Assembly: GCF_000022025.1 (NCBI RefSeq)
Contig: NC_011886.1
Location: 2,490,980-2,554,979 of the forward strand
Source: Pseudarthrobacter chlorophenolicus A6
GTDB taxonomy: Bacteria; Actinomycetota; Actinomycetes; Actinomycetales; Micrococcaceae
Length of the DNA stretch: 64,000 bases
Direction of reading: 5' to 3'
Part shown: positions 45,052 through 55,170 of the stretch, one piece after another
Layout of the letters: every line of letters begins with the position of its first letter
Numbering within the stretch: the stretch's first letter is position 1
Notes under the pieces: generated by a model
What the model saw: only the letters and a program-made list of their open reading frames with translations
Told to the model about the DNA's origin: nothing
Databases searched by the model: none
Program-made: the position numbers and the translations under genes

Positions 45052-46646
45052 TTGACAACCCGTACAGCAGCCATTGCGGCAGACGGCCGCAAGAGCCGGT
45101 CCCAAACCATTGCAATTTTCGCCTTATCCCTGTTACTTGTCCTGCTCCTTGCCTTCTACACCTATCTCACCGGCCAGATCTCCGGCGGCGCCGCCCGGCT
45201 CAGTGACGGCGCCGCGAAAGCAGCAGCCGGTGCGGCCCAACTCAGGGACGGCTCTGGCCAGCTCGCCACCGGCGCTGGAGCCGCAAACTCCGGCGCCGGC
45301 CGGGTCAGGGACGGCTCAGCCAAGCTGGAAGACGGGTCCAAGGCACTCAGCACCGGCGCCGTAGCCCTCCAATCCGGGGCAGGTGAGATCTACTCCGGGG
45401 TCCGGGACAAATTGGCACCCGGAGCGGACAAACTGCATGCAGGCACCACAAAGCTCCAAAACGACGTGGTTAACAGGCTCGTTCCGGGTGTCTACCAGGT
45501 CGATGACGGCGCCAGGAAGCTCCAGGCAGGTGCCGTCGAGCTTTCCACTGCCCTGACTCCCACGCCGGCCGGGAACGCGCCCAACAACCTTGCGGACGGC
45601 GCAGGGCAATTGGCGGCAGGAACCAGCCGCCTCTCTACCGGCGCAGGACTGCTGGACACCGGTGCAGGCACCCTCAACGCCGGCGCGGCGGCACTGCGGG
45701 ACGGCACAGCCCAGCTCAAGGCCGGGACGGATCGGCTTGAGGGATACCCCGGAGCGGGCAACGACCCGCGAAGGGAGATGGGCTGGCTGCGCTCAGCCAG
45801 GGTCTTGACCAGCTCGAGTCCGCGGCGAACGGCCCCCAGGGCCTGGTGCCGATCGGCCTGCTCAAAGACAAGATCGCCAAGCTTGCCGAAGGCGGCCGCA
45901 GGGCCTACTCGGGGGCAGCCCAGCTCAATGCCGGTGCCGAAAAACTCGACTCCGGGGCGGTTGCCCTCAGCGACGGCGCAGGCAGGCTCAAGGCCGGAAC
46001 CAGCACGCTCACTGCGGGAGCGGACGAGCTGAATGCCGGTGCCGGCAGGCTCACCGCAGGCTTTGCCACACTGGCGGAGCGGCTCAACTCCACGGACCCG
46101 CACAACCCGGGAGTGGTCCTGGGCACTTCACTGTTGGCCGACGGCACGGCAAAGATCCGCACCGGCATGGACGGTGTTCCCGGGGACCCGGAGAAGCCGG
46201 GACTGATCTACGCCGCCAACACACTCCATGACGGCACCGCCAAACTCATGACAGGGATCAACGGCGACGGAGACCCGGCAAACCCCGGCCTGCTCGCGGG
46301 GGCGCAGGCCCTCTCTGACGGCACCGTGCAGCTAAGCGCCGGGGCAGGCAAGCTTCAGGCCGGCAGCAGCCAGCTGGCTGAAGGCACAGGAAAGCTCGCG
46401 GAGGGCAACGGCAAGCTCGACGATGGTTCGGGCAAGCTGGCGGAGGGCGCGGGCAGCCCCGCCAACGGGAACTCGCAGCTTGCCGCCGGTACGGAAGAGT
46501 TGCAGGCCAAGGTGGCGGCAGTATCGCCGTCGTCGTGGCTGAACGGTCCGGCGACGGCGCTGCTGCTCGTCGCGCTGCTGCTGGCCGCCGGCGTCGCAGC
46601 CTTCCTCGTCCTGCGCCGCCGCTCCGCCCGTCCGGGAACGGACTGA
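45052..46646 (+). pseudogene. Heptad-repeat (xxxLxxG) membrane protein, interrupted by a frameshift
   Basis: Two frames together encode one protein. The first part (from TTG 45052, with GGAAG upstream) has a short basic N-terminus, a transmembrane helix IAIFALSLLLVLLLAFYTYL, and then many 7-residue repeats such as RLSDGAA and KLEDGSK. The second part (to 46646) continues the repeats and ends in another transmembrane helix ALLLVALLLAAGVAAFLVL and RRRS. Adding one base at the CCC run 45765-45767 would join them as NDPAKGDGLAALSQGLDQL in a protein of about 531 residues. The repeats match the X-X-X-Leu-X-X-Gly heptads found in YhgE/Pip-type proteins. The exported repeat domain would lie outside the membrane, anchored at both ends. 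Confidence 0.8.
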
Positions 46647-46712
46647 GCGGGGCGGGCTTATCGACGGCGGACTGGACCGCGGCGGACCAGCTGCACTGAA
46701 CCGGCGCTGCTC

Positions 46713-47459
46713 CTAGTGGAAGAGCGGGACCAATTCCGCCAGCGTGGAAACCGCGGCTCCTGAAAAGTGCGCCGCGGTTTCGGCGTTCCGGTTCAGCCAC
46801 ACGCCCTGGAGGCCGGCCGCCGTCGAGCCTTCCGCATCCAGCAGCATATTGTCGCCCACGTACAGGGTTTCGGAGGGGGCCGTCCCAAGGAGCCGGACAC
46901 CCTCGAGGTAGATCGCCGGGTTGGGCTTGGCCACCCCCAAAGTGTCGGTGCCCACGAGGTGCGCCACACGTTCCAGGCCCGCGCCGTCCAGTTTCGCCCG
47001 TTGGTAGTCATGGACGTTGTTGCTGACGGCCCCGTAAGGGATCCCCGCTCGGTCCAAAACATCGAGCAGAGGCAGGACGTCCGGGAACGGCTTCACGTAG
47101 GACGGCTGCTTCTGGATGTAGGCGCTCAGCCACTGGTGGGATTCCTCGCCGTCCGCCAGTTCGATGCCGAAGTGTCCCAAAGCAGCCCGGCCCCGCAGGA
47201 GGCGCTGCTCATTGAATGTCAGCTCCCCCGCAAGGTACTGGTCGTAGTAATGCGTGGTCTCATGGGTAAAGATACGGCCGAACCGCTCCCACCCGGACTG
47301 GTCGAGCCCGGGCAGGAGATGCTCGCTGACCTCACGCAATGCAGTGGTCATGGAATATTCGAGATCCACGAGCGTGTCGTCGATATCGAACAGGACGCCC
47401 CGGACGGTACCCACGCGGGTCTCCAGGATGCCGCCGGCAGCGAAACTGGCCACAGCCAT
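46713..47459 (-). CDS. HAD-superfamily hydrolase
   Basis: A 248-residue phosphatase-like protein with the HAD motifs: VLFDIDDTLVDLEYS (motif I nucleophile Asp), GAVSNNVHDY (motif II Ser), a Lys in TDTLGVAKPNPAIYLEGV (motif III) and VGDNMLLDAEG (motif IV). The helical cap between motifs I and II fits C1-type phosphatases and phosphoglycolate or phosphosugar phosphatases. The ATG shares its last base with the gltX stop (TGATG), so it is coupled to gltX. The substrate is unknown. Confidence 0.88.
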   Translation of the reverse strand: MAVASFAAGGILETRVGTVRGVLFDIDDTLVDLEYSMTTALREVSEHLLPGLDQSGWERFGRIFTHETTHYYDQYLAGELTFNEQRLLRGRAALGHFGIELADGEESHQWLSAYIQKQPSYVKPFPDVLPLLDVLDRAGIPYGAVSNNVHDYQRAKLDGAGLERVAHLVGTDTLGVAKPNPAIYLEGVRLLGTAPSETLYVGDNMLLDAEGSTAAGLQGVWLNRNAETAAHFSGAAVSTLAELVPLFH

Positions 47460-48973
47460 CAGCCGCGGAAAGCCCGGAGCCTGCGGAGTGAGGCATCCTT
47501 GCCCAGGATCACCATCGACTCGAACAGCGGCGGCGAGATGCGGCGGCCGGACACGGCAGTGCGGACCGGTCCAAAGGCCAGGCGTGGCTTCAGTCCCAGG
47601 TCTTCGACGAGGGCCTGCTTGAGGGCCGCCTGGATGGTCTCCGGATTCCAGTCAGCGATGGGCTCAAGGGCGCTGATCGCTGCATCCAGGACTTCGGCCA
47701 GGTTCTCCGGCAGGCCCTTGCGGGCGTCGTCGGCGACGTCGATGGCGTCGTCGGCCTTGAACAGGAAGGCGATCATTTCCGGTGCCTCACCCAGCAGGGT
47801 GATGCGCTCCTGGATCAGGGGCGCCGCTTCCGTGACGATCTCCTCTTCGCGGTCGGTCAGGATCTCCCCCACCAGGCCGGCTTCACGCAGGTAGTGCGCC
47901 ACCCGGTTCCGGAAATCCTCCGGGGCGAGCATCCGCACATGCGTGCCGTTGATGGCTTCGGCCTTCTTCAGGTCGAAGCGTGCGGGGTTGGCCAGGACAT
48001 CGTGGATGTCGAAGTTCTCCACCAGCTGCTGCACGGTGAAGATGTCTTCATCGGCGCTGAGGGACCAGCCCAGCAGGGACAGGTAGTTCAGCAGGCCCTC
48101 CGGGATGAAGCCCCGCTCCCGGTGCAGGAAGAGGCTGGACTCGGGATCGCGCTTGGAAAGCTTCTTGTTGCCCTGCCCCATGACGTACGGCAGGTGTCCG
48201 AACTCCGGCATGTACTCGGCCACGCCAATGGCGTACAGGGCACGGTAGAGCGCAATCTGCCGGGGGGTGGAGCTGAGCAGGTCTTCACCGCGGAGCACGT
48301 GGGTGATGCCCATCAGGGCGTCGTCAACCGGGTTGACCAGGGTGTACAGCGGTGCGCCGTTGGCCCGAACCACGGCAAAGTCCGGAACCGAACCGGCGCG
48401 GAAGGTTATCTCGCCGCGGACCAGGTCGTTGAAGGTCAGGTCCTCATCGGGCATCCGGAGGCGGAGGACGGCCTGGCGGCCCTCGGCCCGGTATTGGGCC
48501 AGCTGCTCCTCGGTCAGGTGCCGGTCGTACCCGTCGTAGCCGAGCTTGGGGTCGCGGCCGGCGGCACGGTGGCGGGCTTCGATCTCGTCCGGTGTGGAGT
48601 ACGACTCGTAGATGAAGCCGCCCTCATGCAGCCGCTTGATGACGTCCTGGTAGATGTCGCTGCGCTGGGACTGCCGGTAGGGTTCGTGCGGGCCGCCCAC
48701 CTCGACGCCCTCGTCCCAGTCGATGCCGAGCCATTTCAGCGCGTCCAGCAGCTGGTGGTAGCTCTCCTCGCTGTCCCGTGCCGCGTCCGTATCCTCGATG
48801 CGGAACACCAGGGTGCCCTTGGTGTGCCGTGCGTAGGCCCAGTTGAACAGGGCGGTGCGGATCAGGCCCACGTGCGGGGTGCCGGTGGGTGAGGGGCAGA
48901 AACGGACCCGGACGGGTGTTTCCGCGGTAACAGGCGGGATGGAGGCGGCAGGCGACGAAGAAGCGATAGTCAT
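47459..48973 (-). CDS. gltX: Glutamyl-tRNA synthetase
   Basis: GltX charges tRNA-Glu and, in bacteria that lack GlnRS, also tRNA-Gln. The 504-residue class I synthetase has the HIGH-like [20 protein letters not shown], the KMSKS-like [19 protein letters not shown] and the conserved segments [20 protein letters not shown] and [22 protein letters not shown]. The tRNA-Glu and tRNA-Gln genes lie about 3 kb away. A HAD phosphatase gene is translationally coupled to it. Confidence 0.96.
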   Translation of the reverse strand: MTIASSSPAASIPPVTAETPVRVRFCPSPTGTPHVGLIRTALFNWAYARHTKGTLVFRIEDTDAARDSEESYHQLLDALKWLGIDWDEGVEVGGPHEPYRQSQRSDIYQDVIKRLHEGGFIYESYSTPDEIEARHRAAGRDPKLGYDGYDRHLTEEQLAQYRAEGRQAVLRLRMPDEDLTFNDLVRGEITFRAGSVPDFAVVRANGAPLYTLVNPVDDALMGITHVLRGEDLLSSTPRQIALYRALYAIGVAEYMPEFGHLPYVMGQGNKKLSKRDPESSLFLHRERGFIPEGLLNYLSLLGWSLSADEDIFTVQQLVENFDIHDVLANPARFDLKKAEAINGTHVRMLAPEDFRNRVAHYLREAGLVGEILTDREEEIVTEAAPLIQERITLLGEAPEMIAFLFKADDAIDVADDARKGLPENLAEVLDAAISALEPIADWNPETIQAALKQALVEDLGLKPRLAFGPVRTAVSGRRISPPLFESMVILGKDASLRRLRAFRG

Positions 48974-49023
48974 AGTGGCTTCAACTTTACCGTCTGGCGC
49001 CTGCCGCCACCGCGGCCTGTCCC

Positions 49024-49800
49024 TTAGCGGCGGACGATCGGGTTGGACAGCCGGCCGATGCCTTCGATTTCCACTTCGTACCGGTCTCCGGCGGTGACCA
49101 GGCCCACGCCGGCAGGAGTACCGGTCATGATGACGTCGCCGGGCAGGAGGGTGAACGCCTGGGAGACGATGGACACCAGTTCCCGCACACCGCGGATCAT
49201 CTGGTTGGTGTTGCCGTCCTGGCGCACTTCGCCGTTGAGCCTGCCCTGGATCTGCAGGTCCTCGGTGTCCAGCTCGGTTTCAATCCACGGGCCGAGCGGC
49301 GCGGAGGTATCGAAGCCCTTGGCGCGGGTCCACTGCAGGTCGGTTTTCTGGACGTCGCGGGCCGTGAGGTCGTTGCCGCAGGTGTAGCCGAAGATGACGT
49401 CGTCCACGCGGTCCTCGGGGACGTCTTTGCAGATCCGGCCGATGACCACGCACAGCTCGGCCTCAAAGGAGATTTCCTCGGAAAACTCCGGCAGCACCAC
49501 GGGATCGTTCGGGCCGACGACGGCCGTGTTCGGCTTCAGGAACAGCAGCGGCTGGGCAGGCACATCGTTGCCGAGCTCGTGGGCGTGCTCCACGAAGTTC
49601 CGGCCGACGCCGATCACCTTGCTGCGCGGGATGATCGGGGCCAGCAGCCGGACGTCCTCCAGCTTGTGGCGGACGGACGTGCGCTCCACGCCATTGAAGA
49701 ACGGGTCACCCTGGATGACGGTAATTTCCTCGCTGCCGGCGTCACCTTCAACGACGCCGTAGAGGGGATCGGAATCGACAACAAACCTCGCAATACGCAT
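49024..49800 (-). CDS. Fumarylacetoacetate hydrolase family protein
   Basis: A 258-residue member of the FAH superfamily, which hydrolyses C-C bonds in aromatic and acid catabolism, or decarboxylates oxaloacetate. The metal-binding [15 protein letters not shown] (Glu pair) and the active-site [15 protein letters not shown] are visible, with the C-terminal [13 protein letters not shown] block. The overall pattern suits the YcgM/oxaloacetate-decarboxylase-like group. The substrate is not fixed. It starts 3 nt after the end of the MBL gene, and a TAGGGT box 7 nt before its ATG may provide an internal promoter. Confidence 0.87.
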   Translation of the reverse strand: MRIARFVVDSDPLYGVVEGDAGSEEITVIQGDPFFNGVERTSVRHKLEDVRLLAPIIPRSKVIGVGRNFVEHAHELGNDVPAQPLLFLKPNTAVVGPNDPVVLPEFSEEISFEAELCVVIGRICKDVPEDRVDDVIFGYTCGNDLTARDVQKTDLQWTRAKGFDTSAPLGPWIETELDTEDLQIQGRLNGEVRQDGNTNQMIRGVRELVSIVSQAFTLLPGDVIMTGTPAGVGLVTAGDRYEVEIEGIGRLSNPIVRR

Positions 49801-49803
49801 GGT

Positions 49804-50631
49804 TCATACCCTACCGTTTCCCCGGTGGGCCCCCGCATCGCCGGACCCCTCCCGCAGGTAGTGCAGCTGCGCGGCCACTGACATCTCGGCGGCGCGCCTA
49901 ACGGAAGGTCCGACGTCGGAATAGACGGCGTCCGCCACGTCGCCGGCGGACGCGTCCCGGCCCAGCCGGCCCAAGGCTTCGCGGATCTGCTCCAGGCGTT
50001 CGTGGCGGTGCGCCCGGTAGCCGCGGGCAACCTCTGCCAGCGAGGGCAGGACGGGTCCGTGGGCCGGCAGGACCGTGGCCGGCCCCAAGGCCTCAAGCCG
50101 GTCCAGGGTGGCCAGGTAGTCCCCCAGCGTCCCGTCGGGATAGTCCAGCATGGTGGTTCCCCTGCCCAGGATGGTGTCGCCGGTCAGGACGGACCCGTCC
50201 GGCCCGTCGCCGGGCAGATGGAAGCAGACCGAGTCGGAGGTGTGTCCCGGAGTGGCCAGGACTGTCAGTTCGAGCCCCGCGGCGCGGACCACCTCGCCGT
50301 CCCGCAGCGGCGCTGCCCCGCCGTGGCAGTGGGCGGGATCCGCGGCGCGGACGGGGGCGCCGGTCAGCTGGTGCAGCTTCGACGAACCGGCCGTGTGGTC
50401 GGCGTGCCGGTGGGTGATGAGGACGAGTTCGACGGCGGCCGCGCGCGCCAGCGCCAGCAGGTGGTCTTCGTCGTCCGGTCCGGGATCCACCACCACCGCG
50501 GTGGGGCTGCCGGGCGCGGCGAGGACGTAGGAGTTGGTTCCGTCCAGGCTCATGGGCCCGGGATTGGGCGCAAGGATGAACCGGGTCAGGCCGGAACTGC
50601 GCTGAAGTGTGGCGGCGGGATCTGGAGTCAC
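49804..50631 (-). CDS. Metallo-beta-lactamase-fold hydrolase
   Basis: A 275-residue MBL protein with the zinc-binding THRHADHTAG (HxHxDH) near residue 75, VLATPGHTSDSVCFHL, the bridging Asp in VLTGDTILGRG, and VLPAHGPVLPS. A C-terminal winged-helix-like segment (AHRHERLEQIREALG) resembles the LACTB2-type MBL hydrolases, which act on RNA or thioesters. The GTG start follows AAGGATGGGG. It is co-oriented with the FAH gene. The exact substrate cannot be told. Confidence 0.88.
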   Translation of the reverse strand: MTPDPAATLQRSSGLTRFILAPNPGPMSLDGTNSYVLAAPGSPTAVVVDPGPDDEDHLLALARAAAVELVLITHRHADHTAGSSKLHQLTGAPVRAADPAHCHGGAAPLRDGEVVRAAGLELTVLATPGHTSDSVCFHLPGDGPDGSVLTGDTILGRGTTMLDYPDGTLGDYLATLDRLEALGPATVLPAHGPVLPSLAEVARGYRAHRHERLEQIREALGRLGRDASAGDVADAVYSDVGPSVRRAAEMSVAAQLHYLREGSGDAGAHRGNGRV

Positions 50632-50764
50632 AGCCCCATCCTTGCACCGATGTGCCGGGGCTTCCCGATCACCGGCGCCGGATCACTGGCTGGAATAGAT
50701 CGAACACCCGCGTGGGTTGACCACAAATGACGCCCCACCCACCACCAGGAAGCCGGATACATCC

Positions 50765-51367
50765 ATGACCAGCGCACCCACCATTGCAGAGCTCATCGCC
50801 AACGCTGAAGCGGACAACCACGACCACTCATCGACGGAGAAGAGCACCGGGCTCCTGCACATCCACAACCACGCGGCAGGCACCGTGGTCTGGTTTCCCA
50901 CGTGGAAGACGTTCCGCGGGACGGCCGACTGGAGTGAAGCAGTGGACGCGGCCGGAGCGGAACTCGCCACCTTGGATACAGCGGACACAGCAGACGCTCA
51001 GGCGGCCGGGATCCTGGCCGGCGAACTCGAGGAACTCCTGAAGCGTGCCGCTGTGTCGGGTGATGCCGCAGCTTTCGCCGGTGAAAACCTCACCGGGCAC
51101 CTGACCCGTAGCTGGGCGCTGGGGGACGCGGCCGCCAAGGCCACGGGAAGGGAACCCTACAGCGCCGGTACGCTCCCCGCCGCCTTCGAGGGCTATCCCT
51201 ACGAGGTGTACGCGCAGGACGGCGGGGTGTTTGCCTCATCGCTGTTCAACGACATCATCGACGCCCGGCGCCAGCACGCTCTGGCTGAAGAGGCTGCCCG
51301 GAAGGCCCTGAAGCCGGTGTCCCGCAAAGCCCTGAAGAATGCCGCCCGAAAGGCAGCCCGGCGCTGA
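50765..51367 (+). CDS. Uncharacterised Ala-rich protein
   Basis: A 200-residue protein that I do not recognise. It begins MTSAPTIAELIANAEADNHD, has a Trp-rich central part (TVVWFPTWKTFRGTADWSEA), Ala-rich helices and a basic C-terminus of repeated ARKALKPVSRKALKNAARK character. No signal peptide, transmembrane segment or catalytic motif is apparent. The basic tail could bind nucleic acid, but that is only inference. The start is uncertain; a TTG at 50717 is in frame. It converges on ilvE. Confidence 0.7.
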   Translation: MTSAPTIAELIANAEADNHDHSSTEKSTGLLHIHNHAAGTVVWFPTWKTFRGTADWSEAVDAAGAELATLDTADTADAQAAGILAGELEELLKRAAVSGDAAAFAGENLTGHLTRSWALGDAAAKATGREPYSAGTLPAAFEGYPYEVYAQDGGVFASSLFNDIIDARRQHALAEEAARKALKPVSRKALKNAARKAARR

Positions 51368-51488
51368 CCGCCGTCGTACGCCCTTTAATCACCCCAGCGC
51401 GCACCGTTCCGAAGCTTCTTCGCGAAACCCGACCTCCACGGTTCGGATGCGCGAACAAGCCCGGGACCGGCGCCGGGGTTAACCGCAG

Positions 51489-51525
51489 ACGGCGCCTGTC
51501 TGGACCGAAGTCCGGCAGGCGCCGT
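51489..51525. terminator. Hairpin between the orphan gene and ilvE
   Basis: A GC-rich stem of about 15 bp with a CGAA-type loop and one bulge occupies the spacer between two convergent genes. It has no strong T-run. Confidence 0.6.
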
Positions 51526-51551
51526 CGTGCGTTATCGAGCCGTTGGCCAGC

Positions 51552-52664
51552 TTAGGCGAGGCGGGTCAGCCATCCGTGGGTGTCCGGAACGGTGCCGGTC
51601 TGGATGCCCAGCAGCTGCTCGCGGATGGCCATGGTGGTTTCGCCGGCCTTGGCGTCCTCCGAGCCGATGAATTCGGTGGCGTCCTTGAGGACCCCGATGG
51701 GGGTGATGACGGCCGCGGTACCGCAGGCAAAGACCTCCGTGATTTCGCCGGAGGCAACGCCGTCGCGCCATTCATCGAGGGTGATCTTGCGCTCGGTGAC
51801 GTCCCGGCCCATGTCCTTGGCCACCTGCATGACGGACATCCTGGTGACGCCTTCGAGGATGGTGCCGGTCAGGGCGGGCGTGACCAGGGAACCGTCCTTC
51901 ATGACGAAGAAGACGTTCATGCCGCCGAGTTCTTCCACGGCGTCGTCGTTGAAGTGGTCGAGGAAGAGAACCTGCTTGCAGCCGTTGGCTTCCGCTTCCT
52001 GCTGGGCGATCAGGGACGCGGCGTAGTTGCCGCCGCACTTCGCATCGCCCGTTCCGCCCCGCCCTGCACGGGCGTATTCGCGTGAAATCCAGATGGAGAC
52101 CGGCTTGAGCTCGCCGCCGAAGTAGTTGCCGGCAGGCGACGCGATGACCCGGAAGGAGACCTCGCGTGCGGCGCGGACGCCGAGGAAGGCCTCGGTGGCG
52201 ATCATGAACGGCCGCAAGTAGAGGGCCTCACCGTCACCGTTGGGCACCCAGTCCTTGTCCGCGGCCACAAGCTCCCGGATGGCGCCGAGGAAGTACTCCA
52301 CCGGCAGTTCAGGCAGGGCCAGCCGGCGTGCGGACTTGTTCAGCCGGGCCGCGTTGGCCTCCGGACGGAATGTCCAGACGGAGCCGTCGGCGTGGCGGTA
52401 GGCCTTGAGCCCTTCAAAGATCTCCTGGCCGTAATGGAAGACGGCCGCAGAAGGATCCAGGACGATGGGTCCGTAGGCTTCGACCCGGGGGTCGTGCCAG
52501 CCGCCATTGCCATCCGCGTCGACGCTGTAGTCGACGACGGCAGTGTGGTCGGTGAAGTAGTTGCCGAATCCCGGGTTCGCCAGGATGGCTTCACGCTGTT
52601 CTGCAGTCTTCGGGTTCGCCGAAGGCTGCAGGCTGAATTCGACGCCATGGGCAGTCTGGGTCAT
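51552..52664 (-). CDS. ilvE: Branched-chain amino acid aminotransferase
   Basis: IlvE transaminates leucine, isoleucine and valine with 2-oxoglutarate. The 370-residue fold-type IV protein has [35 protein letters not shown] with the catalytic Lys region just upstream (KCGGNYA), and the C-terminal [23 protein letters not shown] ribosome-binding site precedes the ATG. It is followed by a terminator-like hairpin and preceded by leuB in the same orientation, so both serve leucine synthesis. Confidence 0.96.
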   Translation of the reverse strand: MTQTAHGVEFSLQPSANPKTAEQREAILANPGFGNYFTDHTAVVDYSVDADGNGGWHDPRVEAYGPIVLDPSAAVFHYGQEIFEGLKAYRHADGSVWTFRPEANAARLNKSARRLALPELPVEYFLGAIRELVAADKDWVPNGDGEALYLRPFMIATEAFLGVRAAREVSFRVIASPAGNYFGGELKPVSIWISREYARAGRGGTGDAKCGGNYAASLIAQQEAEANGCKQVLFLDHFNDDAVEELGGMNVFFVMKDGSLVTPALTGTILEGVTRMSVMQVAKDMGRDVTERKITLDEWRDGVASGEITEVFACGTAAVITPIGVLKDATEFIGSEDAKAGETTMAIREQLLGIQTGTVPDTHGWLTRLA

Positions 52665-52767
52665 GGTTCCTCCACGATCGGCCGCCGGGGTTCAGCGCTG
52701 AACGAAGGTGGCGGCATTTGGTAATTCGAGACAAGCTTACGCCCGATGCCGGTGGCTCCGGCGCGGG

Positions 52768-53820
52768 TCAGAGTCCGGCGGCTATGGCGTCGCCGACGGC
52801 GGTGGTGCTGCGGGCGGTGCCGTCGCGCTTTTCGACGTCGGCCACTACCGCCGCTTCGATCTTCCGGGCCGCTTCGGCATAGCCAAGGTGGTCCAGGAGA
52901 AGTGCGGCGGAGAGGATGGCCGCCGTCGGATCGGCCTTGCCCTGGCCGGCGATGTCCGGCGCGGAACCATGGACGGGCTCGAACATGGAAGGCGCAGTCC
53001 GGTCCATGTTGATGTTTCCGCTGGCGGCCAGCCCGATGCCGCCCGTGATGGCGGCAGCCAGGTCCGTGAGGATGTCACCGAAAAGGTTGTCGGTGACAAT
53101 GACGTCGAAGCGGGACGGGTCGGTGACCATGAAGATGGTGGCGGCGTCCACGTGCAGGTAGTCGTGGGTGACCTCGGGGAACTCCTGGGCCACGGCCTCG
53201 ACGGTGCGCTTCCAGAGGTGCCCCGCGAAGACCAGGACGTTGTGCTTGTGGACCAGGGTGACGTGCTTGCGTTCACGGGCGCTGGCGCGCCGGAAGGCAT
53301 CGCGGACCACGCGCTCCACGCCGTGGGCGGTGTTCAGGGACACCTCGGTGGCTACCTCATGCGGGGTGCCGGCGCGCAGGCTGCCGCCGTTGCCCACGTA
53401 AGGGCCTTCGGTTCCTTCCCGGACCACGATGAAATCAATGGTGCCCGGGTTGGCGAGGGGGCTGCCGACGGTTCCGTACAGCCTTGACGGGCGCAGGTTG
53501 ACGTAGTGGTCGAGGCTGAAGCGCAGCTTCAGGAGCATCTCGCGCTCGATGATCCCGGAGGGGATGCGGGTGTCACCGGGGGCTGCCCCGACAGCGCCGA
53601 ACAGGATGGCATCGCGGGTGCGCAGGTCCGCCAGGACCTCGTCCGGCAGGGTCTCCCCGGTGGCAAGCCAGTGCTCGGCGCCAAGCTTGTAGTGGGTCTG
53701 CTTGAGCTCCACTCCCTCCGCGGCAACAGCCTTTTCCAGTACTTTGACTGCCTCGGCGATGACTTCGGGGCCGATGCCGTCGCCGGGAATTACTGCAAGG
53801 TCAATGGAGGATGCGCTCAT
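52768..53820 (-). CDS. leuB: 3-isopropylmalate dehydrogenase
   Basis: LeuB oxidatively decarboxylates 3-isopropylmalate to 2-ketoisocaproate with NAD. The 350-residue protein shows [21 protein letters not shown], the substrate-binding [16 protein letters not shown], the Lys/Tyr/Asp active-site region [14 protein letters not shown], and [17 protein letters not shown]. It is shorter than some homologues but typical for actinobacteria. The start is an ATG with a -10 box 6 nt upstream and no Shine-Dalgarno. ilvE lies 103 nt downstream. Confidence 0.96.
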   Translation of the reverse strand: MSASSIDLAVIPGDGIGPEVIAEAVKVLEKAVAAEGVELKQTHYKLGAEHWLATGETLPDEVLADLRTRDAILFGAVGAAPGDTRIPSGIIEREMLLKLRFSLDHYVNLRPSRLYGTVGSPLANPGTIDFIVVREGTEGPYVGNGGSLRAGTPHEVATEVSLNTAHGVERVVRDAFRRASARERKHVTLVHKHNVLVFAGHLWKRTVEAVAQEFPEVTHDYLHVDAATIFMVTDPSRFDVIVTDNLFGDILTDLAAAITGGIGLAASGNINMDRTAPSMFEPVHGSAPDIAGQGKADPTAAILSAALLLDHLGYAEAARKIEAAVVADVEKRDGTARSTTAVGDAIAAGL

Positions 53821-53832
53821 ACTTTCAGGGTA
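53818..53832 (-). promoter_or_regulatory. Leaderless promoter -10 box of leuB
   Basis: TACCCT on the minus strand (53832-53827) is followed by 6 nt and the ATG (53820). Confidence 0.5.
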
Positions 53833-53961
53833 GCCAAAGCTTCCATATGCTGGTCAACCTGTCTCACTATTCAGACACGGCGGCTCCCTGGATGCCACTG
53901 GTGGGGACACGGAAAGCGGAGATCAGTCTCCGGTATGAGGCCGGCAGCGCCCCCAACAGCA

Positions 53962-53976
53962 TAGAGTTCCCGGGTG
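53962..53976 (+). promoter_or_regulatory. Leaderless promoter -10 box of the histidine kinase gene
   Basis: TAGAGT at 53962-53967 is followed by 6 nt and the GTG at 53974. No Shine-Dalgarno is present. Confidence 0.55.
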
Positions 53977-55167
53977 GAAAGACGGCACAAGCTCTATCAG
54001 TGGCTCCGGGTTAACACCTTCCGGGTGGACCTGGCGCTCATGATCGCAGTCCTTTTGTTCTGCGGCCCGGTCTATCTCCTCGCCGACAGGCCAGGCCATT
54101 TCCTCCTGTCCAGCGCACTGGTGATTCCACTGGCCTGGCGGCGGACCAGCCCGGTCCGGGCGGCGGCAGCCATTGTGCTCGCATGCCTGGCGCTGTGGGC
54201 TGCCGGGCTGGAGCCCCTGGCGGGCCTGGTGGCTGTCCCGCTGATCATCTACGCCGTTGCCGCCTACGGTCCCGCCTGGGCCAGCCGCACCGTGCTCGGC
54301 CTCGGCCTGCTGGGCGGAGTGCTCCTGACCAGCCGCAACCTGAGCAGCACCGCCGAAACCGGGGTCCTTGGCCTGACCATCAGCGCGGTGTATACGGTGC
54401 TGATCTGGATGCTGGTCCTGTTCAGCTGGACCCTGGGCGACCTTACCCGGGTGCGGCGCCAGCAACTCCAGACCCTGTCGGACCGCGCCCGCAGGCTCGA
54501 AATCGAACAACAGCAGGAACGGTCCCTGGCCGCCGCCGATGAACGCGCCCACATCGCCCGGGAAATGCACGACATCGTGGCCCACTCCCTGTCCGTGATC
54601 ATCACCCAGTCCGACGGCGCCAGGTACGCCGCGGCAACCAACCCTTCGGTCGCCACCGAAACACTGGCCACCGTCGCCGCCACGGCGCGGACCTCACTGG
54701 CGGAAATGCGGCGCCTGCTGGGCGTGCTGCGGCACGGCGACGGGGCCACCACCCGCCCACTGCCCGGGCTGTCAGACGTGGATGAGCTGTTCCTCGGTTT
54801 CCGGGCGGCAGGGCTTCCCCTGGACTTTGAACAGCAGGGCTCACCGCGCCGGGGCCTTCCACCGGGTGCCGAACTCACCGCCTACCGGGTACTCCAGGAG
54901 GCTCTCACCAATGTGCTCAAACATGCCGGGCCCCGGGCCAGCGCCAGCGCCGCCCTCCGGTGGCAGCAGCGGGGGCTGCAGATCGAGGTGTACGACGACG
55001 GCCGGGGCGCCTCCGCTGACTACGCCGGCGAAAATGCGGAACACGGCGGCAACGGCCTGCGCGGAATGCGGGAGCGGATCAGCCTCTACGATGGTTCGTT
55101 GGAGGCCGGACCGGCCGCGGGCGGGGGCTTCCTGGTCTCGGCTTTCCTCCCCTACACAGAGGCCTGA
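53974..55167 (+). CDS. Sensor histidine kinase, NarL/HisKA_3 type
   Basis: A 397-residue membrane kinase. Four to five hydrophobic segments lie in residues 15-150. A short coiled coil (LQTLSDRARRLEIEQQQERS) connects to the dimerisation helix with the phosphorylatable His in AREMHDIVAHSLSVIIT. The ATPase core follows, with the N-box QEALTNVLKHAGP and the G-box GGNGLRGMRERISLY. There is no obvious external sensor domain, so it probably senses through its membrane part. It starts at a GTG and is followed 3 nt later by its response regulator. Confidence 0.93.
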   Translation: MERRHKLYQWLRVNTFRVDLALMIAVLLFCGPVYLLADRPGHFLLSSALVIPLAWRRTSPVRAAAAIVLACLALWAAGLEPLAGLVAVPLIIYAVAAYGPAWASRTVLGLGLLGGVLLTSRNLSSTAETGVLGLTISAVYTVLIWMLVLFSWTLGDLTRVRRQQLQTLSDRARRLEIEQQQERSLAAADERAHIAREMHDIVAHSLSVIITQSDGARYAAATNPSVATETLATVAATARTSLAEMRRLLGVLRHGDGATTRPLPGLSDVDELFLGFRAAGLPLDFEQQGSPRRGLPPGAELTAYRVLQEALTNVLKHAGPRASASAALRWQQRGLQIEVYDDGRGASADYAGENAEHGGNGLRGMRERISLYDGSLEAGPAAGGGFLVSAFLPYTEA

Positions 55168-55170
55168 GCA

